64,000 bases of DNA from Aspergillus flavus. Lineage: Eukaryota; Ascomycota; Eurotiomycetes; Eurotiales; Aspergillaceae. Location of the stretch: NCBI RefSeq assembly GCF_009017415.1, contig NC_092410.1, forward strand, positions 3,410,001 to 3,474,000, in the 5' to 3' direction. The notes under the pieces are model-generated. The model was not told where the DNA came from, made no database searches, and saw only the letters and a program-made list of their open reading frames with translations. Every line of letters begins with the position of its first letter. Position 1 is the first letter of the stretch. Below are positions 22,333 to 32,648 of the stretch, piece by piece. A program made the position numbers and the translations under genes.

Positions 22333-23603
22333 ATGCATCGTAACATGGCTCTGCTATTACTCACTTTGTTCTCCTGGCGGGCCTTTGCTGCTTCGGATAT
22401 CACATATTGCTCTACCGTGAACACGGGAGCTTCGAACTCCGCTAGTATGTTCCTGTGGTCCCTAGTCCCCTAGGATTTTTCTAACCTGCATACAGATGTC
22501 AGTGTATATCAATCAAACGGACTATGTACGGACACGTGTAACTCCGATTATGCCTTCGGAATTCTTCAAGGGAAGAGTTGCTGGTGTTCGAACATTGCTC
22601 CCAACAGAGCTACCAACGTCGATACGTCGAAGTGTGATACTGGATGTCCAGGATATCCCGATGATAGTTGTGGAAGTGCTTCCAAGGGCGTTTTTGCTTA
22701 TATCCAGATGAACGAGCATTCGCCCTCAGGAACCGCCACAGTTTCGTCGAGTACGTCGACATCTACAGAGTCATCGGTCAGTAGATCTTTCCCAAGCAAA
22801 AGTTCCCTTCCAACCCCTCAACTTCGTCAGTTCAGCGTTCTGCTGTGCATGAGATCCAATGTTGGTTTGTTCCCTCATGGGAGCCACTTAGTTCTTGTAT
22901 AGAATGAGATGAACACGTGACCAAGTCACTAAGCTAGATCATGGGGATTATGACATTGCAGTCTCACACAGATCGGCCATTATTGGATGCTAACCTTTCA
23001 CAGACGACATCGACGGACTCTACTTCCAAAACCACCGATGCACCTACGACGACTGCAACTCAATCGGTTGAAACTGTTGCCGGGGAGGTCAAAACGATCA
23101 CAGTCCCCAATTCTAAGCCAACCTCAGATCCAAGTGCCGGTATGTCGGAGAAGGATAGTAGCGGCTCAGGTTTAAGTGGAGGCGCAATTGCTGGCGTGGT
23201 TGTCGGCTCGATTGGCGGCTTGGCTGCTATTATAGCCATCTTCTTCTTGATATTCTTCAAGAAACGTCAGCAGCGTTCAACAAGCCCAAGTCCGAGCGTC
23301 TCCAATGGCTTGCTAGATGGTAGGAACAGCAAAGGTTCTCAGATGAGCGTCGCGAACCGAGCGTTCTCGGACAACCACAGCCATACGTTATCTGCCGGAT
23401 CCTCAAGATTACCAACGTTTACCGATACTCGCTTGAAGACGGATACTGTACTGTTCGCAGGCGGCCGTCGTGACAGTGACGTGTCACTCCAGGACAACGA
23501 AGACTATTCTCGGCCAGTTCTTCGGGTTAGTACTTTTTGTGTTTTGTCGACTGATTGCTTGATAAGGCTAACGTTGACTACATAGCTTACGAATCCCGAC
23601 TGA
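22333..23603 (+). CDS. WSC-domain cell-wall stress sensor
   Basis: Four exons, 22333-22444, 22496-22776, 23004-23525 and 23586-23603; 310 residues. A signal peptide (MALLLLTLFSWRAFAAS region) is followed by a WSC domain with its conserved Cys pattern (YQSNGLCTDTCNSDYAFGIL, then GKSCWCSNIAP, SKCDTGCPG and DDSCGS). A Ser/Thr-rich stretch, expected to be O-mannosylated, leads to one transmembrane segment (GAIAGVVVGSIGGLAAIIAI) and a basic-start cytoplasmic tail. The last exon is only 18 nt and encodes LTNPD and a stop, giving the tail RPVLRLTNPD that I associate with fungal Wsc sensors. Wsc proteins report wall stress to Rho1 and the cell-wall-integrity kinase cascade. The second intron (22777-23003, 227 nt, donor GTCAGT) is the least certain part because the region is low-complexity. 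Confidence 0.88.
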
Positions 23604-25282
23604 TCCGTTCCAACAAGAGATTCTGGCTTCTTTCTTTTGTCTTCCCTTTTTCGTTTGTCAACTCGATTTGTGCGTTCGGCGAATATAGCGGTCTTATGAT
23701 ACCCATTTGTCACATATCCTCATCTACCGGAATCCGGGACTTGACAAGCTCGGCACTCCTCGGCGCCGTTCCATGCTTGCAGGGGCTTACGGGTCTCCCC
23801 GTTAGTGCATGGTTTTAATAATTCCTCGCCATTGGGAAACAACCCAGACAGCTATGAATGTCCATATCATGGCTAGCAGCTGTCAATGTCTCGCGATATA
23901 ACCACGCATCCACAGTCGTCCGCTTGTCGCCGACTCTACTCTATTCCATTACCCTCATCCCTTGACCGATCTTATCGTGTACATGAAGGCACATGCACAT
24001 GCACATGTGCTATTTCGAAGTACATACAACTAATTTCATTGAAGTGTCTTCTCTCCATGCATATTTTCTTTAAATTGTTCCTTTTGATTTTGTTGTATAC
24101 TTGTTAGGGTCATACGGAGCATTTGTAAAGCGCGCGGGCTGGATGTTTGCAAAACAATCAAATATGTTACTTTCAATGGAGAAAGGTCCAGCATGTAATC
24201 ATATAATAATGGAATGAGCAAGATATGTATCAAGAATCGCTGGCTATTTGGGTCTACATTGAACCGTCAAATTAGCGTTCACTAGCTCTCGGGTGATTTA
24301 CAACGTCCACTGAATCGCCGACCGAACCATCGGATCAAATTGAACAAGTCATTTTCCCGGCCTGGCCACTTCTGTACGATCACAGATGGTCTCAACATGA
24401 GACTAGCAGCTAGTGACCGGCAGCTTGGCGTTGAAAACATACAAACAACCACCCGAAACTTGAGGGTGAGACATTAAGGCTGACAGGTGGGGACCCACAC
24501 CAGCGAGACAGTGAGCCCGAGCTGCGATACGTACAGTTCTATACCACACAAATCCTTCCTGTTTGCTTAATTGATCGGTTTTATAGGGATATTCAAAGCC
24601 CCGGAACTCCGGCGGCTGATGGGTCTTGGTTTCGGGATCGGACCTTAGCGTCATAACGCTAGCCTCACGTCCAGTACTCATTGTATGAGGAGCCACAGGA
24701 CATGCTTCCAACATAGCAATGACATTGCCACTGTGGCTGAGATGTTTGTACAGTATCGCAGACGGGGTTCCAATGGAAAAGCAATGTAAGGAACATGTGA
24801 TCCTGCCCCAGCATTGGGACCCATGAGTCTACCAGACTGCACTAATTGCCGGGCAATATATCTACACTTGCTCAAGTGTATTTCAGTACCTACTCATAGA
24901 GTGTACTCTGGTGTGGTTTGTCACTTCAGTTGAATGAGTACCCTTCTTGGTTGATTCTATGTTGAGCCTTTGTATGGCTGATGATTACCGTAAAAGGATT
25001 GTTCACAACATGACCTACTCAGTCACAAAGAGGTATCTTCAATAAGTCTGCACAGTGACGAGCACCAGAAGCTTCTAAAGCTCTCGACGTTATCTTAAAA
25101 TTAGTGCCTAAATGAAGTATATATGGCCAGCCAATTGCTCACACAGTACAGAAGCCGAGAATAGACTGCAAACTACCAACGAGACACTGCATACAGGTTC
25201 TAAATTTCCGCGAATCTATCCAGTGAGGCTAGAAAAAGTCATACAGAATTTCACACTTCACTTTGCATATATTTCGTTTATC
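23604..25282. other. Intergenic region, WSC gene to F-box/ankyrin gene
   Basis: No gene could be supported. A short ACATGC-type alternating run is present near 23990-24008. Frames near 24403-24875 on the minus strand have no recognisable features. Confidence 0.45.
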
Positions 25283-26448
25283 ATGACGCCTGAAACTGAG
25301 ACGAGACAGTCTCGTGGGCTAGACGGCTTACCAGCTGAGCTGATTGATATGATCGTTGCCTGTATCGACCCTCCATCCTTAGCACAACTCGCTAGCACCT
25401 GTCAAAGGCTCAGCGAGATGTTACGCTCATTACTGCCCAAGACTGCCAAGGGATATGCCCTGGCAAGTGAAGAGTATTACTCTCGTTACCTTACCAGAAA
25501 CTTAGGAGCGCATATTCTCGACTGCCCGTTTGTTTATCGGTTCCAACGGTTCGCAGATACTATCATTATCCCACTCCAGCCACTCGCAGATGCAATTGAA
25601 AAAGGTGAAATCAACGCCGTCAGAGGATTCCTTGATGCAGGGTCAGCCCGAGCTCCTATGATGTGCTTGGAATTAGCATGTTGGGTCTTGCAATTGGTTT
25701 CCGGCATACCCGGATTGTGGAACTCTTGCTTGAAAGGGGTGCCAGCTTGGAGCTGTACCAATTGCAGCCTCAGCCCAAGATGATCTGTATGATACCATAC
25801 TGCAACCTCGAATCGCTCAAACTTATCTTGGATAAGGTCGATTTGAGCTATATATATGGCTATGGTAGATCTGTGCTCCATCGAGCCGTAAGGAATGACG
25901 ATCCCGATGTGCTAGAGCTTTTGGTTGGGAAATATGCCCATCTGCCCTCCTTGCAGGATTCTAGAGGTGAAACGGCCCTTTTCCAAGCTGTTCAACTCCC
26001 GGATGGCGGTGATCGTCAGAACACTATGATTCGTATATTGGTCGACGCCGGCATTGATATAAACACCAGAAACAGTCAGAACGAGACTGCCTTGCACAAA
26101 GTTTCTTCTCGTGGCTCCCCAGAGGTTGTCCAGTTCCTCCTAGAGCGCGGAATCGAGACAAACATCCCAGGAAAGAATGGAATGACCGAGTTACACTACG
26201 CAGCCCGAGACAATTCGACAGAAGTTATAAAACTTCTACTTTCTCATGGCACATTCAATATTCACGCATCCACGAATAATGGCGAAACGCCGCTGCATAT
26301 GTCAGCAAGACAGCGGACATCCGATAATTTTGCAATGCTGCTTGCTAACGGGGCAATTCCACCCCTTAGAGACGCCAATGGCTTAACGCCTCTGCACATG
26401 GCCCAAAACCTGGGTCATTGGAGCCTTGAGAGATACTTCCAGTATTAA
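25283..26448 (+). CDS. F-box and ankyrin-repeat protein, frameshifted
   Basis: The start codon at 25283 opens a frame with an F-box (LDGLPAELIDMIVACIDPPS, then LAQLASTCQRL). Ankyrin repeats follow and continue in another frame to the stop at 26446-26448, for example GETALFQAVQLPD, NETALHKVSSRGSPEVVQFL, MTELHYAARDNSTEVIKLLL and GETPLHMSARQ. The frame changes near 25655-25665. Reading across with one missing base gives exactly 33 residues between equivalent repeat positions (AIEKGE and AIGFRH), the normal ankyrin period; excising a 35-nt GT...AG segment would give only about 21. A one-base deletion (or two-base insertion) is therefore the better explanation, natural or technical. The intact protein would be about 388 residues and act as a substrate adaptor of an SCF ubiquitin ligase; this is inferred from domain order. 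Confidence 0.7.
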
Positions 26449-27882
26449 GGCAACCTCTGATGGTTACAGCCTTCTTTGAATATCTTGGTTTGTTCTTCTC
26501 AAGCTAGAACATTCTAGTGGGCGTACTAAAACTCAGGTTGAATGGGACACTGCAAGTCTCACTGATTCATGACAATCAATCGGTAGTGAAAACGCGGTGT
26601 CTGCCTTTTGGACCAGTTTCATGAGGATAGAGACCAAGATCTTTCTCTCATATGACCGTGGTGTCGTATATAATTTCACGGATGGACTCGACGGACGGAT
26701 TTGCAAGGATGCCGCTTTTCGGTGATTCTTATGAGACCAAGCAAACGTGTGACGCCAATTTTCGCTTCTTGAAAATGAGAATGATTGTGATCTAGAATTG
26801 GTTTGTTCCATGTCTTAGAGTGATATAGTAGGAGTCAATTCCAATCTTCAACATTCTCTGAGATACGAGCATCCATTTTACGCAGAGAAATTCTAAGCTC
26901 TCTGCTGACCATGCCATTGAATGACAAGCTTTTTGAATAGCTTAGGGATATATCTAGTAGCTTTATATACACGTACATGAATGTACATAGGGCTGTGACT
27001 AAGCTGCGCCTTGGACACATGATCCAAATGGATACTTTTCCCTTTTCGGGAAATGCGGAGGTGGGCACTTTCTTTCCTCCTTCCGTCGATTCTGTCCGCA
27101 TTTCATCCCCTCGCCTACTCTATCAGTTCAATATTACTGGAGGACCATTTTGATGGCTGATCATTATCTATTGCCACTTATCTTATGGTAAGTAAGACCC
27201 CCTCATCTATGCTTCGGAACCAAATATTGAGACAATGGATAAGATCCCAGACGGATTTACAAAGTACTGCCGCTTCTCATATGGCATGTTCACATGAAGG
27301 GAGAGATGGAGCCTCTACCTTACATCATAGGGCACGTGCATCTATCTCGGGCTACATCGTTGCTACATGAATGTAGAACGATCTGTGACCATTGGTTGTA
27401 TGGCATACGTCGGTGAAACGGGCCTCTAATATTACATCCTTGCAGTTCTATGACGCCGAGGATTGGCTCCTCACACCTTCCCAGAAGAACCACACTTCCT
27501 TATCAAGTCTATCGCATCAAATTACTCGATACGAGAGGGTATCCTTATCTTTGATCTGCGTCTCCGCACCGAACGAAGTAAAAGCAATAGGTTACATTGC
27601 TCCAGAGAGGCTGCAGTTTCCGTATAGCACCTCAAACTAGCTTTCGAATCCCGCCAATCTTTGATTTTTATAATGACCACATGTCTATCTTAGGGTATTA
27701 AATCAAGGCTACTTCACCGGTCTTTATGGTCATGTCCGTGACATCTATACCTTGGACACACGGCATTCTGGTCTACGTCGAAATACGATACAGATGTGAC
27801 ATCGCACTATTTGAGCCTGCAATAGCGAGGATATCCATATATTATATCTGAGTGCGCCATCTTGCATTTTAAGAAAGGTATT
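26449..27882. other. Intergenic region, F-box/ankyrin to DUF3445 gene
   Basis: Only short frames without family features occur here. Near 26985-27010 and 27360-27380 there are related words (ATGTACATAG, TACATGAATGTAG), but not a clear repeat. I see no gene. Confidence 0.45.
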
Positions 27883-29452
27883 ATGGACGTACTCGACCAG
27901 CTAGATAATCTGTGGTTGGTGTGCTTCACCGTGTTCGGACTGACTGGGCTATGTTTCGCTTTAAGTGGATTGAAGAACAAACCAGTCTGCCTTCGTTCGA
28001 AACTCCATAGCCCTCGAAGTGGAACCGCATCACAGTCGATTTCACCGGAGAAGAAACCAGCGCAGTATGCGGATACATTGCCACCTCAGGGCCGTCAGGC
28101 ACTTGCTGCATTGCCGGAATTCGCGACAGGAATACATGAAGTCGACGAAGAGAAAGTTCTCAAACACATCCTTCCCATGACCGTGGACTATACGACCTGC
28201 GGGGAAGACAGATACACGCCAATGGGATTCTCAATGGCTGAAGTTAAGGCCTTAGGGGACTTTCCGGACTACGCAAAACTCAGCGGTGTGCCCTTGCCTC
28301 GAGAGTACCCCGAGTTCAAAATTGAAAAAGCGCTACCCAGGCCATATCGTCCGTTTAGATGGGGCTACCACCAGACAATGTGTATGTTTGCTTATGCCTG
28401 ACTACAAGCGGCGCCACATAACTTGTGCTATACATTAACAATCATGGCAGCATTGACAAAGCTAGAAACGGATTGGTGGATAGAGCTCGAGAACACATAT
28501 ATACAACGGATCGCGCAACGGAAGGACTTGTACGCAAAGCATGGGGATGCGGTCCTGGGCTGGCTTCCAGGATCAGAGCTGGCCTGTAAAGAACTCATGG
28601 AAATGGTTCTGCAATTCATCTGCGCCCGGTATCCGCACTACTTCTCGTTGGTGGACAGACGCGTCCTACAAAATAGGATTTTGGGAGTAGAACAGGATAT
28701 AAGATCTAAGCATCCTCTTGAGATACTGCTGGACAACGTGCCCGAAGACTTCGGTGTGATGCTACGTGATGAAACAACGGGTAACTATTTTTTGCGTGCC
28801 GGAGTCATCTGTTCTGCTTTGGGATGGAATGTCGGCACCAAGATCGGACTTCAGCTTCATCAGATCCATGGCCCAGTTCCTGATTACAGGGAGAAGATGA
28901 AATTCTCTATGGATCGGTGCGTACCATGTCAAAATATCTCGGCGAGGGTCTACTCACAGATGACTACGCAGGTTCTTCACCAAAATGCCGGCCGACAAAC
29001 CGATACAGAGAGGATCCTGGGGTCTTGAAGTCGGACAACCTTTGTATATGCCCAAAGGAGACCCTCACGAGAAACTCCGACTGTCTCAAGATCCCAATCT
29101 TCAGCTAGAGGATTGCTATCTCAGAGTAGACTGGCAAACTCTTCGCCGTCTTCCTCTCTCAGGAGCCATCGTATTCAACTTCAAGGCACTGTTCACACCG
29201 GTGACCGAACTCCGGGATGAACCTGGCGTGCCCGCATTGGTAACCAAGGTCTTGAAGGAGGGCAACAAAAATATACTGGAGTATAAGAGTACGTGGCACG
29301 TGGAACATGTTGTACTTCCCAAGCTTGAAGAATGGGCAAAAGAACAAGAAGAGAATGGGCTCGTTCCCAGCGATTGGGAGGTAGCTACATTGGATGACAG
29401 CCCATGGTATCAAAATTGGCAGGAAAAGTGGCATCGCCAACAAGGCTTTTAG
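27883..29452 (+). CDS. DUF3445 haem-dependent N-demethylase-like protein, membrane-anchored
   Basis: Three exons, 27883-28381, 28451-28916 and 28972-29452; 481 residues. Introns are 69 and 55 nt and keep phase. The N-terminus has one hydrophobic segment (WLVCFTVFGLTGLCFALSG), a likely membrane anchor. The rest matches the DUF3445 family, related to the alpha subunit of bacterial haem-dependent oxidative N-demethylase: RPFRWGYHQTMSLTKLETDW, PEDFGVMLRDETTGNYFLRA, GPVPDYREKMKFSMDRFFTK and MPADKPIQRGSWGLEVGQPL. The product is probably a haem-binding oxygenase acting on a small amine or similar substrate; the substrate is unknown. Neighbours give no pathway context. Confidence 0.88.
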
Positions 29453-30061
29453 TGCCATTTTCTTATTCGCTCTTCTCCAACTCCATATTCCTTGACATGG
29501 TCTCTGGTTTATAGATCTAGTGATGCTGGGCGAGGCAGACATGTTGAAATCATTTATTTGCGTTCTAGGTCATTTACGAACATAGTACAATGGATGCAAC
29601 TAGTAAGTGGAATCAACAAATGTTTTACAATTGAATAGCAAAGATGATGGGGTATCTCCGAATACTGCAGATTGTAACCAAAAATGGTACTATGCTCAAG
29701 CAGCAATGCCGTTTTTCAAATTCCCGACTTCCGAGCCGTAGAGCCCCATACTCTCATAGTAAATGTCTCCATATAATCCATCTTGAAGAGGATGACAAGT
29801 ATTCCGTGGCGTCTGTGTCACGACGCCCGATGTATATCCGATCGTTGCCCCGATAGGGCACGCAAAGTAGCGGGGTCAAATGAGAACCACACCTATTAAA
29901 GAGGTGTAGGTAGCTCAATGAAAATGACTATTCATCGGAAACCGGTCATGAGTTTGCGGGAGTAGCCGTAGCATTTGATACCGAGCCTGGCAATAGAAGC
30001 TCAGCACCAATGAATTATTTGGCAGAGCCAAAAGGACATTCGCAGCTAGCCGGTAGCAGTC
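29453..30061. other. Intergenic region between convergent DUF3445 and prp38 genes
   Basis: This holds the 3' ends of two convergent genes. A small hairpin-like pair (CACCT and AGGTG) lies near 29890-29908. No gene was seen. Confidence 0.4.
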
Positions 30062-30811
30062 TCAATCATCACTAGCATCATCAGCTGACCGAGCATCACT
30101 GGCCTGACCCTCTTCACTCTCCTTATCCTCGTTGTCCATCTCTTCCAACTCAGCAGCTAGCGGGCTGACTCGTTCCTCCAAAAGATCTAAGTCCTCCAAC
30201 TGCTGTCTCGAAGGCAACTTCCACAAACTCGTACCACACACACGATCCTTGGTGAGGAGATCATCGACAAATTGATCCACATACGTAAGAACGACCGAAT
30301 CGCGCACGCGCCGCTTCAATTTTCGATAGTCAAGAAGAAGTGGTTCTAGCGTCTTGTACACATCCACCGCGTCGAAAGTCAAGCGAACGTAAAACGCCGC
30401 CAAAGCCCGCAGGTACTTGAAATCCCCTCGTTGTTTGACCACACCGTTCTCAGCCTGCTCCGCCGCCGTCTGCTCCCCTTCCTCGTCGTTGACCGGGTCG
30501 GTGAAATTCAGGTACTCCAATACGATATCCCGGTCCGGGTTTAGTTGTAGCATCTTGAATGCGAGACAGAGGAATGGTGTGGGCTTCTCGGAAACGCCGT
30601 ACGTTCCTCCAATAGAGGTCAGCTCAACCGCGCGATCGCACAGCGTCGCTGCGTTCAATCCGAAACATTGTTCCTTCCAGTAGTAGGAGTCCGTGATGCG
30701 GTCGCGCACGGCTTTTTCGAAGAGAGTGGCTGGATTGACACCGCGGACTAATGGACCGGTGTAGCCGCGATTGTCGAGGAGGGAACTGGCATCGGCGCGG
30801 TGGGATGCCAT
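30062..30811 (-). CDS. prp38: Pre-mRNA splicing factor Prp38
   Basis: Single-exon gene of 249 residues on the minus strand, starting at the ATG at 30811 (MASHRADASSLLDNRGYTGP). The whole protein is a PRP38 domain: NPATLFEKAVRDRITDSYYW, KEQCFGLNAATLCDRAVELT, KPTPFLCLAFKMLQLNPDRD and KYLRALAAFYVRLTFDAVDV are hallmark blocks. The C-terminal 40 residues are acidic. Prp38 belongs to the U4/U6.U5 tri-snRNP and is needed to activate the spliceosome. An upstream in-frame extension exists but has no conserved start and is probably leader. The gene is divergent from the glycosyltransferase-like gene. Confidence 0.95.
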   Translation of the reverse strand: MASHRADASSLLDNRGYTGPLVRGVNPATLFEKAVRDRITDSYYWKEQCFGLNAATLCDRAVELTSIGGTYGVSEKPTPFLCLAFKMLQLNPDRDIVLEYLNFTDPVNDEEGEQTAAEQAENGVVKQRGDFKYLRALAAFYVRLTFDAVDVYKTLEPLLLDYRKLKRRVRDSVVLTYVDQFVDDLLTKDRVCGTSLWKLPSRQQLEDLDLLEERVSPLAAELEEMDNEDKESEEGQASDARSADDASDD

Positions 30812-31229
30812 GTTTTTCCGGGGTGGATTGGCGAGGTGAAGGATTTGCGGAGAAATAATGATGCAGATGAAAGATTGAACTGAATGATGTCGGAGTTGAG
30901 GCGATTGTCTTGGCGGTCGGGATTCTGCCAAGACAGGGCGCTTATCGATAGTCGCACCGCCAACCGGGCTGACTGTAAACACGAGATGAAACAGGGTTCA
31001 GTGATCGATTGATCTTCATCTTCCGGATTTTGACGTATGAATCGCATGATTGACGAGTTGACGAGTTACTATACTACCATTTGAAAGAAGTCCATATATA
31101 TCCTAGCCGTGGTACAACGGTGTCCCATATACTGTTCTTTCATCTACACCAACGGGGCCATACATTACCCTACCAAACTATACAACCACCACGTCCCACA
31201 TACCAATGCACAAACCCCTCTAACCAGCA
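30812..31229. promoter_or_regulatory. Divergent promoter, prp38 and glycosyltransferase-like gene
   Basis: A 418-bp spacer between two divergent start codons. It must contain both promoters. No specific factor site was identified. Confidence 0.55.
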
Positions 31230-32255
31230 ATGGTCCTCCTAACCTCCTCTACGGTCTCCGTTATCCTCTCCTCGGGAGTGATCTGCATCTTTACCTTCGT
31301 CCTCTTCCTCTCCGGCTACGTCCTCCAACAACAATCCGTCCGCAGCATCCAACACGCCATCAAACCCCCGCAACCACCAGACCCCATCCCGGGCCTCACC
31401 CACCATGGAGGCAACACAAAACGCACCACCCTCCTAGACAACCTCAATGTCAACGACAACAACAACCACCACCCAAAAGGCAACTACGCCTACCTCCAAC
31501 TCCTCTCCACCCCCGACCCCTCAAACATCTGCTCCGCAATCCTCTTCTTCAAAACCCTCTCCACAAACAACACAGCAATCCAAGACCGCCTCTTCATGTA
31601 CCCCCAAGAATGGGACCAAACCCCACCCCACAAGCAAACCACCCAGATCTCAACAGCCCTCTCCCTCCTCCGCACAGCATCCCTAAAATACAACATCTGG
31701 CTGCTCCCCATCGACATGACGGCCGCCACCAGCGCCGGCTACACACCCACAGACACTAAGCTGCTCCGTCTCGGCCAGATCCAGTTCATGCAGTATGACT
31801 CCGTCCTCTACGTCCAGACACCGGGGTTACTCCTCGACACGGCGAAATTGGACTCCATGCTTCTGTCCAGACCATTGCCGGGCCGACATGACAAGAACAG
31901 ACCCGAATCGTATAATAATGAGGCGTGGATTCCGATGCCGCTTCGTCCAGATCGCGATGTGACTCTCCCGCCTGTGTATCTGGTTACTGTTAATAATGTG
32001 GGCGCGGGCCAAGTTGAGGCCCGTGGACATGTGCCCAATGTGGCGTTGCCCGGGTTTGGGTCTTTGGTTACGGGGCCTTGGGGTGTGGACAGGTCGGCTG
32101 GGGAGGAGCAGCCGGGGTATGTTTTCTTTGAGCATGATGAGGATGGACATGTTTCTTGGTCTGGGAATTTGTTGTTTGGGCCTTGGAGGGCAGGGCAGTA
32201 TGATGTTTGTGAAGGGATTGATTTTGATGATGTGCATGATGATTATGGGCTATGA
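31230..32255 (+). CDS. Type II membrane glycosyltransferase-like protein (GT8-like)
   Basis: Single exon, 341 residues. A hydrophobic N-terminal segment (VILSSGVICIFTFVLFLSGY) suggests a type II Golgi protein. The body resembles fungal GT8/glycogenin-like proteins: NYAYLQLLSTPDPSNICSAI near the N-terminal strand, LGQIQFMQYDSVLYVQTPG at the place where a D-x-D metal site is expected, and a late PGYVFFEHDEDGHVSWSGNL block. The D-x-D itself is not visible (YVQTP replaces it), so activity is uncertain. Base use is odd: the first half of the gene is strongly C-rich on the coding strand, while the last 300 bases are G- and T-rich. The family call rests on general layout and is tentative. Confidence 0.6.
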   Translation: MVLLTSSTVSVILSSGVICIFTFVLFLSGYVLQQQSVRSIQHAIKPPQPPDPIPGLTHHGGNTKRTTLLDNLNVNDNNNHHPKGNYAYLQLLSTPDPSNICSAILFFKTLSTNNTAIQDRLFMYPQEWDQTPPHKQTTQISTALSLLRTASLKYNIWLLPIDMTAATSAGYTPTDTKLLRLGQIQFMQYDSVLYVQTPGLLLDTAKLDSMLLSRPLPGRHDKNRPESYNNEAWIPMPLRPDRDVTLPPVYLVTVNNVGAGQVEARGHVPNVALPGFGSLVTGPWGVDRSAGEEQPGYVFFEHDEDGHVSWSGNLLFGPWRAGQYDVCEGIDFDDVHDDYGL

Positions 32256-32648
32256 CTATAATTTTTGTTCGGGGTTTTTTTTTCTTTATTTCTGATTTGT
32301 AGGGTTATTGTTTGGTTTGGATATACCTGGTTGGTGTTGGTGGGTTCATATGCATGATGTAGCATATCCTACTTTTCTTCTTTGTTATAGGTGCTCTCTT
32401 CGGCTGGTTACATATACGGAACTACTTGCCAATACATGAAACTAGATCTTATTTAGTATTTCTCAGATATTAAATCCGAGTGGATATCATGATATAATTC
32501 ATCAGTCGTGTCTTAACATGCCTCAAAACAGCGCTATCATTGCCATATCGCTGGTACATGCATTAGAACTACATCAAACAGCAAAGCATCCCGATAACAC
32601 CCATACAAGCTTACCAAAGATACAGATAGTATACAAATCCACAGCCGA
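32256..32648. other. Intergenic region between convergent glycosyltransferase-like and spt8 genes
   Basis: A T-rich run follows the stop codon (near 32273-32290) and may serve 3' end formation. No gene was seen. Confidence 0.4.

Noticed and set aside
25643..25677. 35-nt intron in the F-box/ankyrin gene
   Set aside because: Removing it breaks the 33-residue ankyrin period, whereas a one-base frameshift keeps it.
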